Origin: Portulaca oleracea
Taxonomy: Eukaryota > Streptophyta > Magnoliopsida > Caryophyllales > Portulacaceae
Direction of reading: 5' to 3'
Length of the DNA stretch: 64,000 nucleotides
Assembly: GCA_029582165.1 (NCBI GenBank)
Contig: CM055870.1
Location: forward strand, 40,883,013 to 40,947,012
Under the pieces are notes generated by a model that was not told the origin of the DNA, ran no database searches, and saw only the letters and a list, made by a program, of their open reading frames with translations. Shown here one piece after another: positions 11,758 to 24,495 of the stretch (positions within the stretch are counted from its first letter, which is position 1; every line of letters begins with the position of its first letter). The translations under genes were made by a program, and so were the position numbers.

Positions 11758-12163
11758 GTGGGACAGTAATAGTAGTATTAGGAATGGTTGCTGTAACTTA
11801 TTTATGCATGGTTAGTTTGATTGTGATATGTCCCTAAGTGTGGTGTGCTGTTTCTTTGCGTGATAACCACAATATAGGGGATAGATTTACATACTACGAC
11901 GCTGGTGTGCAAGTATTATAAGTAATAGTCTTGATTTTAGAGGTGATAGTATATATCTTCTTGTTTCTTTTTAAATGATGCGCGATGAAAGAGTATGTGG
12001 AATATGATGCTATTACCTGGGCTTATCTGTTGAAGTATGTTGCAGTTTTGTATCTGCTTAGAACTTTTATGAGATAGCTGGATTGAATAGTCCCTCCTTA
12101 GAATTGGTGATTTACGCTGTAAGATTAAACCCTAAGTAGTCTAAATCGACCCTTTGAACAAGG
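11758..12163 (+). other. Leader between pre-gag ORF and gag, copy 2
   Basis: Non-coding spacer, collinear with the same interval in units 1 and 3. I see no RNA gene or promoter in it. Confidence 0.5.
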
Positions 12164-13441
12164 ATGTCGGACATGAACGGTTCTCAACCCAACCACGGCA
12201 ATCGGGAGCGCCCGCAAGTTGCAGCCGAACAGCGCCCTCAAACCGCGACTGAACTGCGCCAGCGTCTTCCTCACCTGATATCAGGGCCGAGTACAACAGC
12301 ACCAGGGAATGACCTTGCTAGCCTACTGATGATTGAGATGCTTAACAAGCACGAGGATCTACTGAAGAGGGTGGTGGATCGACAAGGAGGAGAAAGGGAA
12401 AATGATCCCTCCGCTCTTCTCCAAAGGTTCAATAGCTTTAACCCGCCCGCTTATACAGGGGTAGCTGACCCCAAAGTCTTTGAAGATTGGGTTAGGGAGA
12501 TTGAAAAGATCTTCGACACAACCCGTTGTCCCGAGGAGCTACGGGTGGATTTTGCTGCATACCACCTGAAGGAGGAGGCCTATCTATGGTGGGCCAGTGT
12601 AGAGGAGATACGAACCGAACCGGGTTTTGATTGGAACCATTTTAAGGTTGTGCTGAAAGATCGGTTCTATCCTATGTCCCTTCAAAAGACGAAGGAAAAG
12701 GAATTCATGGATTTACGCCTAGGAGAGTGAAGCATACTTGCTTACTCTACTAAGTTCACCGAACTATCTCGGTTCGCACCTGCCCTTGTGTCTAGTGAGC
12801 AATTGAGGATGGATCGTTTCTGGGATGGATTGAACTGCAAGATTCAGGATCGTATGTCATCCCGTGACTTCACTTCCTACCAGAGCATGCTTAATGTTGC
12901 TCTCACCGTGGAGAGAGTAATGCACGATATGGAACGACAACTTGGCATACAGGGGCATAAGAGGAAAGAGCAACCCCGTTTCAACCCACCTCAACCCTAC
13001 CAAGAGAAGAGGTTCCGCCCTAATAATTGGCAGGGAAATCAGTCTTCGGGGCGTAGGCCACCGTATGTCCCGATCTGCAAGGTCTGTGGACGATCGGGCC
13101 ATTACCCTCGGGATTGTAAAGTAAGAAATATGCGAGGAGGATGCTTTAACTGTGGAAGTCTCCAACATCATGTACGCCAGTGCCCTCAACAGCCTTCGGG
13201 GGGCCATAATGGTGGAAACAATGGAAATGACGGGAACAATGGAAACAATGGGAATTGGGGAGCGCCGCAGTCAACATATCAAAATCGGGGAGGCTATAAT
13301 GGAAACCAAAGGCCGCAACAACAAAACCGGGGTGGTCCCGGTGGGAATCAGAACAACCAAGGGAGGACAGCAAACCCGCCTCGTCAGCAGCAAACCCGCC
13401 GTAACGAACGGAGGACGAGTGTATGTGATGAGGAAGGATGA
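12164..13441 (+). pseudogene. gag: gag, copy 2 (TGA at 12728, frameshift near 13395)
   Basis: This is the best preserved gag. The first 188 codons (MSDMNGSQ onward) are open and contain the capsid-type segment with FEDWVREIEKIFDTTRCPEE. A single TGA at 12728-12730 interrupts an otherwise continuous frame that resumes with SILAYSTKFTELSRF. The two zinc knuckles CKVCGRSGHYPRDC and [14 protein letters not shown] are intact around 13077-13190. A one-base shift near 13395 separates gag from the pol frame that it is fused to in copies 1 and 3. The protein would package the RNA in particles. Without read-through of the TGA only the N-terminal half would be made. Confidence 0.9.
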
Positions 13442-14894
13442 GGCTGAGAATGAAGCGGACGTCGTGACGGGTACCTTCTCTCTCCATCTCTACAATGTCT
13501 CTGTTTTATTTGATTCTGGTGCTAGTCATTCTTTTATTGGACGAGCTATAGTAGAGAAGGCTAAGATGAAACCCTCGGAGAATAGTAAGCCTATGTCGGT
13601 AGCCCTACCAACCGGGGATACCATTATTTGTGGAAAGTTATATGGGGGATATTCTATAATGATAGCTGGTCAGGAATTTGAGGCAGACCTCTATATGTTT
13701 GATCTAATGGAGTTTGATGTTATTTTGGGGATGGACTGGTTAGCAAAATATAGAGCTCAAATAGATTGCTACGAGCAAAAAGTGACCTTAGTAGGGCCGA
13801 ACGGGAAGAAGGTAGTGCATTGGAGTGATAGGCATCTTCAAGGTGTAAGGATTATCTCTGCCCTCAAGGCTCAGAAGTTGTTGGGCCAAGGTTGTGAAGG
13901 GTTTTTATGCAATGTAATTGACACCAAGGCGGAGGAGCCTACGATTGAGAGTATTCCGATAGTTCAGGATTTTCCTGATGTCTTTCCGGAGGAGATTCCG
14001 GGAATGCCCCCACTCAGGGAGGTGGATTTCTGCATCGATTTGGAGCCCAGGGCAGCACCTGTTTCAAAAGCCCCATATCGAATGGCGCCCGCAGAGCTAA
14101 AGGAATTGAAGACCCAGTTGGATGAGCTGCTAGAAAAGGGGTACATACGACCCAGCACGTCACCATGGGGAGCACCTGTACTGTTCGTGAAGAAGAAGGA
14201 TGGTAGCATGAGGTTATGCATAGATTACCGGGAGTTGAACAAGATTACCATAAAAAATCGGTACCCTCTGCCTCGTATTGATGATCTCTTTGACCAGTTG
14301 CGGGGTGCAACAATGTTTTCGAAGATAGACCTGAGATCAGGATATCACCAGCTAAGAATCCGAGAGGAGGACATCTCTAAAACCGCCTTCCGAACTCGAT
14401 ATGGTCATTACGAGTTCGTAGTAATGCCGTTTGGGCTCACAAATGCACCAGCCGCTTTCATGGACTTATTAATGAACCGAGTGTTCAAGCCGTTTCTGGA
14501 CAAGTTTGTGGTGGTGTTCATCGATGATATATTGGTGTACTCAGGAACACGGGAGGAGCATGCGAACCACCTGAAAGAAGTGCTGACAACTTTGCGTAAT
14601 AACGAGCTTTACGCGAAGTTTAAGAAATGTGAATTTTGGTTGGAGCGAGTAGCGTTCATAGGACACGTGGTGTCTAAGGAAGGAGTAGCAGTGGACCCTC
14701 AAAAGGTGGAGGCTATTAGCAAGTGGCCGACGCTGAAGAATGCCACTAAGGTTAGGAGTTTTCTGGGTTTGGCAGGCTATTATAGGAAATTTGTCCAAGA
14801 TTTCTCGAAAATCGCAACCCCTTTGACCAATTTGACTCGGAAGTCAATCAAGTTCGCGTGGTCGGAAAATGTGAGCAAGCATTTCAGGAGCTGA
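13401..14894 (+). pseudogene. pol: Pol (protease and RT), copy 2
   Basis: From 13401 the frame encodes the protease with [10 protein letters not shown], then the RT thumb/finger region, [20 protein letters not shown], the FIDDILVYS active site and the connection region with [14 protein letters not shown]. It closes at 14894 after a one-base loss in an A run (GGAAAATG where copies 1 and 3 have GGAAAAATG). It could encode about 500 residues of protease-RT, but it lacks RNase H and integrase in frame. Confidence 0.88.
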
Positions 14895-16289
14895 AGAAGA
14901 GACTTACCTCGGCCCCTATTCTCTTTCTACCTCAAGGGAACGAAGGATTCATTATCTACAGTGACGCATCACATGTGGATTGGGTTGAGTGCTCATGCAG
15001 AATGGGAAAGTGATTGCGTAAGCATCCAGACAACTGAAGACACATGAGAAGAACTACCCCACTCATGACACAGGTTAGCGGCGATGGTTTTGCACTTAAG
15101 ATTTGGAGACACTACCTTTATGGGGTACCTGCGAGGTATTCACCGACCATCAAAGTTTGAAGTACCTTTTCACACAAAGGAGCTAAACCTTAGCGGACTC
15201 GATGGCTGGAATTTACGAAGGACTATGATGTGAACTTTCAATATCATCCGGAAGGCAAATGTAGTGGTGATGCCTGAGTAGAAGACCTTACCTGCTGTGA
15301 ACCACACGATGATGATGTCGCGAGGTACATTCGAGGAGTTTAGGAGGTGGAAATTAACGTGGTGACACTGGAAGGAAAGTTGTATTGAATGCCATGGAGT
15401 TGCTACCCTCATGGAAGAGATCAAGAGGACTCAAGAGTGGATCTGCGACTTGTCAAGATCTGGGAGGAGGTTTTTGCAAGGCCACTGGTTTCGTGATTCA
15501 CGAGGATGGTACATTACGGTTCCATAACCGCGTCTGTGTACCTAACATGGAGGAGTTAAAGAGGAAGATTTTAGAAGAAGGGCACAATACACCATATTCG
15601 TGCACCTGTGGGGAAATAAGCTTTACAAGGATGCAAAGCAGATGTTACGGTGAAGTAATATGAAACAAGAAGTGGCGGACTTTGTGGCGAAATGCCTCAC
15701 TTGCCAACAGTCAAGGCGAACATCAACGACTGCCGGACTTGCAGCCACTAGACGTTCGAATGGAAGTGGGACTCGATATCAATGGACTTCATAGTGGGTG
15801 CGCGAGGACGGCGGAAACACAATACAATATGGGTAATTGTGGATCGATTAACTAAGTCGGCTCATTTTCTTTATCGCCAACAACCGGTCCCTGGACGGCT
15901 AGCTCAAGCCTATGTAAGAGAGATAGTAAGACTACATGGAGTCCCCGCCTACTGATCTCGGACAGAGATACGATTCGACCGGATTTTGGAAGAAGTTGCA
16001 AGAGGCGTTTGGTACCAAACTTAAGTTTAACACCGCTTTCCACCCAGCTACTGATGGGCAGACTGAGAGGACTATCCAAACCCTTGAAGATATGCTGCGA
16101 GCATGCGCATTAGATTTCAAAGACCCGTGGGATGACGAGTTGACTCTCATTGAGTTCTCCTACAACAACAGTTATCATGCTAGTATTGGGATGTCACTAT
16201 TCGAAGCTTTATATGGGAGGAGATTTAGGACTCCCCTCTGTTGGCAGGACATCGATGAAGCTTTTACGATAGGACCGGACCTAATATAG
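14895..16289 (+). pseudogene. RNase H and integrase remnant, copy 2
   Basis: This covers the RNase H and integrase N-terminal and core parts, heavily shredded between 14970 and 15960 by dozens of one- and two-base indels. The shared TGA is at 15651-15653. A clean frame returns at 15936-16289 with the core segment [20 protein letters not shown] (containing the catalytic Glu) and [20 protein letters not shown]. It closes at a TAG where copy 3 has CAG. The indel density here far exceeds that of the flanking RT and chromodomain parts. Confidence 0.85.
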
Positions 16290-16814
16290 GCCACTACTCA
16301 GAAGGTTCGAACCATTCAAGATAAAAAGAAGGCAGCACAAAGTCGACAAAAGAGCTATGCTGACAGAAGGAGGAGACCTTTGGAGTTCGAAGTAGGAGAA
16401 TATGTGTTTTTACGGGTTTCACCCACGAAAGGAGTTATGAGATTCGGTCAGTCGGGGAAGTTGACACCAAGGTTTATCGGGCCATATCCAATCTTGGAAC
16501 GCATCGGAGAGGTTGCCGACAAGTTGCAACTGCCAGGAGAACTTCCAAGAGTGCACAATGTCTTCCATGTATCACAACTCAGGAAATATGTTCCAGACCC
16601 AACTCATGTGATTGATCCTGAGCCGCTTCAGCTACAAAAAGATCTGAGCTATGAAGAGCAGCCACTGGAAATTTTGGATCGTAGGGAAAAACAACTTCGA
16701 AGGAAAGTGGTCCCCTTGGTGAAAGTGCGATGGGCAAATCATGCCACAACGGAAGCAACCTGGGAAACAGAAGAAGAGATGAGAACAAAATACCCTCACC
16801 TGTTTCACTCTTAA
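16290..16814 (+). pseudogene. Integrase C-terminus with GPY/F module and chromodomain, copy 2
   Basis: An open frame from 16380 gives 144 residues. These include [20 protein letters not shown] (GPY/F module), then [18 protein letters not shown], and a chromodomain-like end with [20 protein letters not shown] and YPHLF before TAA. The aromatic and acidic pattern matches the C-terminal chromodomain of Tekay/Del chromoviruses, thought to steer integration to heterochromatin. The fragment has no start of its own. Confidence 0.88.
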
Positions 16815-16833
16815 AGGTACGTCAAGTTTCGAG

Positions 16834-16967
16834 GACGAAACTTCTTTTAAGGAGGTAATGATGTAAAACCTCGAGTTTTAGGGAGAACGGAACCGTTAGG
16901 ATTGTTACCGAACCGTTAGGCTTAAGTTTAAGTTTTGAGGACAAAACTTCTTTTAAGGAGGTAATGA
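16834..16967 (+). promoter_or_regulatory. Twin polypurine-tract block, unit 2
   Basis: Two copies of CTTCTTTTAAGGAGGTAATG about 106 bases apart, the second directly before the LTR start TGTAAAACCCCG. It matches the blocks in units 1 and 3. Confidence 0.75.
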
Positions 16968-17181
16968 TGTAAAACCCCGAAAAATCCAAAGATGTTGACC
17001 GTGACGTCGTTAGTAAATTAGGTTTGACTTCGTTATTTATTATTCGTTTGTGTTTATTTTTGCTAACACTTGAGCTCGTAGGATCGTGAGAGATAATTTC
17101 GTGGGTTTAGTATTATTAGTTTTACTTTATTTTAGTATTATTATTAATATTATAGTGTTATATGATTAATTATGTGAATAT
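16968..17181 (+). mobile_element. Shared LTR of units 2 and 3, left piece
   Basis: The first 214 bases of an LTR, from TGTAAAACCCCG to GTGAATAT, cut by the inverted LTR that follows. A 24-base segment (CTAACAAGGGTATATCGGTAAT in other copies) is largely missing near 17092. The LTR resumes at 21134. Confidence 0.9.
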
Positions 17182-20100
17182 TGTGACGCCCCGGAAATTC
17201 AATTATAAAAAGTCAAAGTCAACTAACGTTAACAGACAAAATTTAGCGGAAGACTCAAACTCTTATTGGGCGTCACTGCCGTATCCCCGAAGGAATACAA
17301 GGCGAGAAGGAAAACTACGACTGTCTGTCAACGGCAAACCAACTAACAAACTCATATTTAGGAATAAACTTCAAAACTAGCTTCAAGTCTTTCAAAAGGA
17401 AACATAACATAATTAACGACTTCTAGACATGTCGTCCTCACTTCTAATTCCCATTCCCAGCATATTGATCATCACCTGAAAACAAAACATTTCAAAAATG
17501 AGGGGGAAATCTCAATAATGTCTACCCCTAACGTTTAAAACAGTTTAAGTTCATTTCAATTCATTTGAGGGAGAGGGAACAAGTCAAAACATTTCGCAAA
17601 CCTTTAACCCTTAACTGTTTTTCTCAACCCAACCAAATCATATTTTATTATGCGGGCGGGATACCACATCCCTTAAAGTAACAAATATCATACCGGATCC
17701 CAGATCCTCTGCCTACCACAGGCTACGACCGTGGTCCTGCACTTTGCCTACCAAAAGCTGACGAATATCAAGAGTTCACATTTCCGCCTACCACAGGCTC
17801 GACCGTGGTCCTGCACTTTGCTAGCACTACGCACGAGGAAAATCAAGAGTTCACATTTCCGCCTACCACAGGCTACGACCAGGGTCCCAGACCCTTTGCC
17901 TACCACAGGCTACGACCAAAATATCAAGAGTTCACCTTACCGCCTAGCACAGGCACTGTGGTCCTGCACTTTGCCTACCACAGGCTACGACCAAATAAAC
18001 CCGCTTAATGTTTCACTTGAATTAATAGTATCTTATGCAAAAACTCAACTCACAACTCTCAAGTCAAACCCAACCCAGGGTATCAAAACCATTAACAAAA
18101 CTACTTATAAAGGACCATCACAATTTCTCAACTCATAAATCAATAATCACAAATAAAAACGCACAGTTATCCAAAACAGATGGTCACATTTTCCACAAAA
18201 GTCCCCTTTCGGGATGCAATTCTCAAAACAGATTATAAAACATCAAAATACATTTAAAGAGCATCCCGATGCGGATTAGAGCATAGACAATTACCTGATA
18301 TACTTCACAGCACAGCAAAAGAAGAACACACTTGAGCTCACTAACGTCTCGCACTAACTCGGGCCTAGAATAAAAGTAATTATCTAATCAAAACGCGTTC
18401 TAACGAAGTTAGAATTAACTATTAACTACCTAACCCATCCCCTAGGAACACTTAGGTTCCCATCATTTACGAAATTACACTTAACATTTCTAAGATAACA
18501 CATAACATGATCACACATTAATTTCACTCAACAATTCTTTATAAATAAACGCAAACAGAGGACAGATTATAACATTCACATAAAACGGGTCACAACTCGA
18601 CTTCCCGACATCCTATGGGGCTGGTTCTGGACTTTTCGGAAGCCTCGGGATGTCTACTAAAACTTCTATGTTGATGGCTAAGCCCAACTTAGTCCCAAAG
18701 GACCTCAAAAACACCCGTCTTTCCCATTGGTCCAGATCTGACAGGTTCCGGTAAAACGGTTATAACTCGGGCTATACAAATTAAACGTTCGATCCGTAAA
18801 ATTCCTATGGTTCCTAACATCTAAGGGAACCTCCAGTTCAAAGGGTTTGACCAAAAGATAACTACACTAGCCGTGGCAACCCGATCTTTAGACACTAACA
18901 AAACTGTCCCGTTAATGGTTATTAATTAATTAACACTTTCGGTTCTAACTTCCACCATTCGATCCCGGGGTCCTAATTTGGGCTCAAAACAGTAACTAGG
19001 GTCTAAGATATAAAGTCCAACTCAACTTAGGTCCAACAATTAAACTTGTAGAAGTAAACTTAATTTAGAAAACATGAAAGACACTTTAATAAATTTAATC
19101 AAACCTAAAGTCATAAAAGAAATAAAAATTACTTAAAACATAAATTACTTGACCAAGATTTTAAAGATTAAAACATAGATTATTTACAAGTAAGTTATAA
19201 CAAGAGGAAATAATCAAGGATTAAGAATTAATAATCAAGAATCGAATTTAAAGAACATGTGAATATTTAACTAACGATTCAAGAATTTCAAGAACTACTA
19301 AAGGTGGTTAACATGTGGGTTTCTTTAATCGAGATTCGGAAAAAGACTTAAAGAATATATAAATAACTATAAAGAACATATAAACATTTAACTTCTAATC
19401 AAGAATCCTAAACAAAACTAATTTCTTTTAAACAAGATTAACTCAAGAGCCAAGAACTAATAAACCATAAACTCCACCTAACTTATTTAGTCAAGATTAA
19501 ACATGAATTAAACAAGAATGAACCTAGGAATTAAAAGAACATATAATATTTAACTTAATGAAACAAGAGACCTAATTAATTTTCAAGAATCAAGATTTAA
19601 CAAGAAACGTGAATTACTAACAAAATTGCACTTTTAATAGTTAAACAAATTTAATTCACTTAACAACTTAATCATGGATAACTTTTAAAAGAGATCAATA
19701 TGTAAATTTCTTAACTACTATTCAAGAATTCAAGAATTAATAAACAAGAATCGAATTTTTAGTAATTTAACCAACTCATTTATTTAATCAAGATTACACA
19801 TGAATGAACCCTAATAGAATTTAAAGAACATGCAATTGTAACCTAACCAAAACAAGAACTCTCATTTATTTTCAAGAGTCAAGATGTAATCAAGGATTAC
19901 TAATCAAAGATTGAACTTTTAATAATTAAAACAAACCTAATTTACTTAATCAAGAATTTAACCTAGGTTTTTATCGTTCGAATTCATGCATACAAAATAA
20001 TATTGTGGTCTACATGATTCATAAAGAATATAAAGAACTATATAGAAACACTTTTAAACCTAATAACCACTATTACAACCTAATCTAACTACAAATTACA

Positions 20101-21133
20101 ACATAAAATTACATATAACAAATAAACAAATTACACATAACAATTAAGAACAAGATTACATATAATTTCCCCTAATTACAAAAATTACAAAATTTAATAA
20201 CAATAATAATACAAATATATAAATCAGATTTTTAATATTAAAACAAGAAAAAAAATAAAAGAAAAGAAACGGACCAAGAAGGGGTTAGAATCAGATTAGG
20301 GTTAGGGTTAGGGTTAGGGTTTTTACGGTAGCTTTTCCGGCGTCTGAGCAACGGTTTCCGACGAGCGACGGCTGGGGGTGACGAAGGGTGGTGGTCGGAG
20401 CGTGCGTCGGGGTCGCAGGTGTCGGGGCAGTGGGAATCGTCGGGTTTCTCGCGCACAGCAACAACAGGTGTGTCTGTTGCCCTTCCTCTCTCGTCTGTCG
20501 GTGGTCATGCGGCGTGCGTCTTGACCATGTATGGCAGCGGCGCTGCATCACGGTGGTGATGGTTGGTTGTGGTGCAACAGGAAAGAGGGAGAGAGAGAGA
20601 CGCATTGAGAGAGAGAGAGAGAGAGCGACCACAGGCGGTTGCGGTGGTGATGCGGCGCGGTGCGTGGTGGTCCGGTGAGAGGAGCGACGAGGAGAGAGAG
20701 GGAAGGGTGTGAGGCTAAGGTTTGGTATTAGGGTTTAGGGTTTGAGAGGGGAGAAGGTTTTATATTATCAACCAATTTAGGCCCAAGTACTAATCCTATT
20801 CCTAACCCAACCCATTAAACTAATAATCAGATTCAAGGATTTATAAGTAATACTAATAATAATATTATTAATACTAGCCACATAACAATTAATAATCACA
20901 TATTTAACAAGTTTTTAATAAACATAATAATAATAATACTAATAATAATAAGGTAAAACTAATAATAATAAACCCACGAAATTACCGATATACCCTTGTT
21001 AGTCTCTCACGATCCTACGAGCTCAAGTGTTAGCAAAAAATAAACACAACGAATAATGATAAATAACGAAGTCAAACCTAATTTACTAACGACGTCACGG
21101 TCAACATCTTTGGATTTTTTTCGGGGTCTTACA
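17182..21133 (-). mobile_element. Inverted solo LTR of a related Tekay subfamily
   Basis: Read on the minus strand it starts TGTAAGACCCCG and ends CCGGGGCGTCACA, matching the array LTR throughout but longer (3952 bases) and more diverged. Its minisatellite differs in unit sequence. There is no internal region, primer site or polypurine tract next to it, so it is a solo LTR. It splits the forward LTR. The six target bases TAATTG seen at the equivalent place in intact LTRs are missing, and no 5-bp target duplication is visible. Confidence 0.85.
17690..17998 (-). repeat. Minisatellite of the inverted LTR
   Basis: Repeats of GCCTACCACAGGCTACGACC alternating with ATATCAAGAGTTCACATTT-like spacers. 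The GCCTACC core is the complement of the GGTAGGC core of the forward LTR array. It has the same position in the LTR but different unit structure, so this tract evolves quickly between subfamilies. Confidence 0.8.
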
Positions 21134-24100
21134 CTATGTGATTACTATTAATATTATTATTATTATTATTATTATTTTGTTTTTAGAAAAATCAGATTTT
21201 AATTGTTTTAGTGTTGGGTTGGGCTAGGAGTAAGAATAGACTAATTGTGCCATAATTATGTGTTAGTATAAAAACCCCTCTCGCTCTCCCTAAAACCCTA
21301 ATAACAACCAAACCCTAACCCTACACCCCTCTCTTCCTCTCTCTCTCTCTCCCTCCTCGTGTGTCTGCCGCCGCGCCACCCAACCACCGCCGCAGCCCCC
21401 GTCGACACCACCGGCAGCCACCGCAACCACCATCACCGTTCTCTTTTTCTCCTTCTCTCTCTCTTGAGCTCTCTTTCTCGCTCCCTCCGTTCGACTGCCC
21501 CTGCCGCGCCACCACCGACGCATCGCGTCTCCGCCCAGCTACCGACTCCGCCGCCTCGCAACTGCACTTGTCGTCGGCCGCGACACACCGACCAAAAGAC
21601 GCGTAGTTAGGGGAAGTTGCTGCTGTCCGAAGCCCAGCGACCACCTCCGACGAGTATCCACGCCTGACCGTCGACGTGCGCACCGCTCGCTCGCCGCTAT
21701 CGCCGCCTCGACCGCCCTACCGCCGCACTCGGGCCGTGGAAAGAAACCGTGCCCTAAACCCTAACGTAAAACCCTATTATTTCTTTCTTTGAAACTTTTC
21801 TTTTTCTTTCTTTGTTTTTGATTATTATCATTATTATTGTATTATTATTACTGTTTCTTTTATTAAATCTTGTAATTTGGGTAATTAAGGGTGTAAAATT
21901 GTTAAGTTGTTGTTTGTAACTAATTTGTTCTTGTATTGTTTTTATTTACATGTAATTTGTCTAATTCTTTATATGTAATCTTTATGTTCTAAATTGGTGT
22001 ATTAGGGTTTGTAATAATTGTGGTGAAATTATTAATGTTCAATTGGTTGATATACTTTGTTTTCTTGTTAATCATGTTTAGGGTTTTTTGATAACAATAT
22101 TATTGTATGCACGAATTCTTAAAGTTTGACTATTTAGATTAATTCTCGAATCATTATGTTCTTTATTTCAATCATGCTTAAGGTTAGTCTTGTTAATAAG
22201 TTAGGTTGATTGAATTACTAAAGTTCGATTCTTGTTTATTAATTCTTGGTTCTTGATTAAATCTTGTAAAAGAGATTAGTTGTTCAAATACTATATGTAC
22301 TTTATTTTTTATTCACATGTTCTTTAAGTTCTTTCTTGAATCTTGATTAAGAAATTCGTATTTTATAATTACCCATGTTGTGATTCATATAGGTCAAGCA
22401 TGATTAGGGTGTTTGGTTATCAAAGTTTTATCTTTGTTTTATTAAGCAAGTAATTACATGTTTCTTTGGGTTGTGATATGTTATGTCATGATTAATGTTG
22501 TGCGTAATCAAGTTAAATTGATTAAAGTTGGTTCTAGTAAGTTTTAATTATATATATTATGAAATATGTACCTTGGGATGGGTTAGGTTGAAGACTTTTA
22601 ACCTTAGTCACTGTTTTAGGCCCAAATTAGAACCCCGGGACCGAATGGTGAAAGTTAGAACCGAATTTATAATTTTAAATAAGAACCGGGATCGGGACAG
22701 TTTCGTTAGTGTCTAAAGATCGGCTCACCACGGTCAGTGTAGTTGTCTTTTGATCAAACCCTTTGAACTGGAGCTTCCCTTAGATGTTAGCTTTAATAGG
22801 AATTTTAGTGACCGGACTTTGGAATTTTATAATTCGAGTTATACCCCGATTACCAGACCTAGGTCAGATCTGGACAGTTTAGGAAGATGACGGTTTTTGA
22901 GGATCTTAAAGCGTGTGTTGGGTCTCGAGTTCAACTTAAGAGTTTTAGTAGACATCACGAGGTTTTCGAAAAGTCCAAAACCAGACCCATAGGATGTCGG
23001 GAAGTCAAGTTACGACCCTTTTTATGTGGATGTTGTAATCTGTTTTGTTATGTAAAATTGTTAATGAATGTGTTGTTGATTGAAAAGTTTTATTTGGTAC
23101 TATTATGCGATTACTTGGAATGTCTTAAGTAATTTAAAGTGTAAATTCATGATTGATAGGAATCTATAGGGTTCCTAGGGGAGGGTTAGTTAGAAGGTAG
23201 TTAATACTAACTTCGAAGAGCGCGTTTTGATTAGAATAATTATTCTATTTTAGGCCCAAGCTAACTCGCGTCGTTAGTGAGCTCAAGTGTGTTCGTTTTG
23301 CTGTGAAGTGAAGCTAACCAGGTAATGTCTATGCTCTAATCCCCACTGGGATGCTCTTTAAATGTGTTTTAATGTTTTCTAATCTGTTTTGAGAATTGCA
23401 TCCCGAAAGGGGACTTTTGTTGAAATGTGACCATCTATTTTGCATAACTGTTTGTATTTGTTGTGTTGATTTATGAGTTGAGAAATTGTGATGGTCTTTT
23501 ATAAGTAGTTTTGTTATTAGTTTTGATAACCTGGGTTGGGTTTGACTTGAGAGTTGTGAGCTGAGTTTGAATAATATACTAATAACTCAAGTGAAACATT
23601 AAGCGGGTTTGTTCTTTGATGCCTTTGGTAGGCGGTTACTTTAATGCCTTTGGTAGGCGGTTACTTTGATGCCTTTGGTAGGCGATTTTTGATGTCTTTG
23701 GTAGGCGATTATTGATGCCTTTGGTAGGCGATTATTATATTTATGCCTTTGGTAGGCGGTTATCTTTGATGCCTTTGGTAGGCGAATGTTTGATGCCTTT
23801 GGTAGGCGATGTTACTTTATGGGATTTGATATCCCGCCCGCATAATAAAATATGAATTGGTTGGGTTGAGGAAAACAGTTGTAAGGGTTAAAGGTTTGTG
23901 AAATGGTTTGACTCGTTCCCTCTCCCTCAAATGAATTGAAATGAGCTTAACTTGTTTTTAACGTTAGGGGTAGACATTATTGAGATTTCCCCCTCATTTT
24001 TGAAATGTTTTGTTTTCAGGTGATGATCAATATGCTGGGGACGGGAATTAGATGTGAGGACGACATGTCTAGAAGTCGTTAATTTTGTTATGCTTCTTTT

Positions 24101-24313
24101 TGAAAGACTTGAAGTTAGTTTGAGGTTTATTTCTAAGTATGAGTTTGTTAGTTGGTTGCCGTTGACAGACAATCGTTGTTTTCCTTCTTGCCTTGTATTC
24201 CTTCGGGGATACGGCAGTGACGCCCAATAAGAGTTTGAGTCTTCCGCTAAATTTTGTCTGTTAACGTTAGTTTGACTTTGACTTTTTGATAATTGAATTT
24301 CCGGGGCGTTACA
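21134..24313 (+). mobile_element. Shared LTR of units 2 and 3, right piece
   Basis: It continues the forward LTR from CTATGTGATTACTATT to the clean end CCGGGGCGTTACA. With the 214-base left piece it forms an LTR of about 3.4 kb. It contains the TATA-like box (about 21267), the C-rich leader and the minisatellite at about 23616-23808. Confidence 0.9.
23616..23810 (+). repeat. LTR minisatellite, third copy
   Basis: Eight units with the same order of variants as at 791 and 10240. Confidence 0.9.
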
Positions 24314-24316
24314 GAA

Positions 24317-24328
24317 TGGTATCAGAGC
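24317..24328 (+). promoter_or_regulatory. Primer binding site (tRNA-iMet), intact
   Basis: TGGTATCAGAGC, three bases after the LTR end. It is the only unmutated primer site in the gypsy array. Confidence 0.93.
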
Positions 24329-24495
24329 TCTGGGTTGCGGCCTAGTAGCTCCCCAGAGTCCTTTAGGTTTAGTTGGACCCTAGGAAGCTAAGTCGGAGTG
24401 ATGAGCGTAGGATGGGAAGAGGGTTTATGCTTTCCTATTATCACGTGATTATGTCTTTAATTTCGTATGTTGCTAATATGTTCTAACCCTGTAGG

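Noticed and set aside
20296..20319. Interstitial telomere from chromosome fusion
   Set aside because: Only four units, inside an LTR at a place where AAACCCTAA words are normal.
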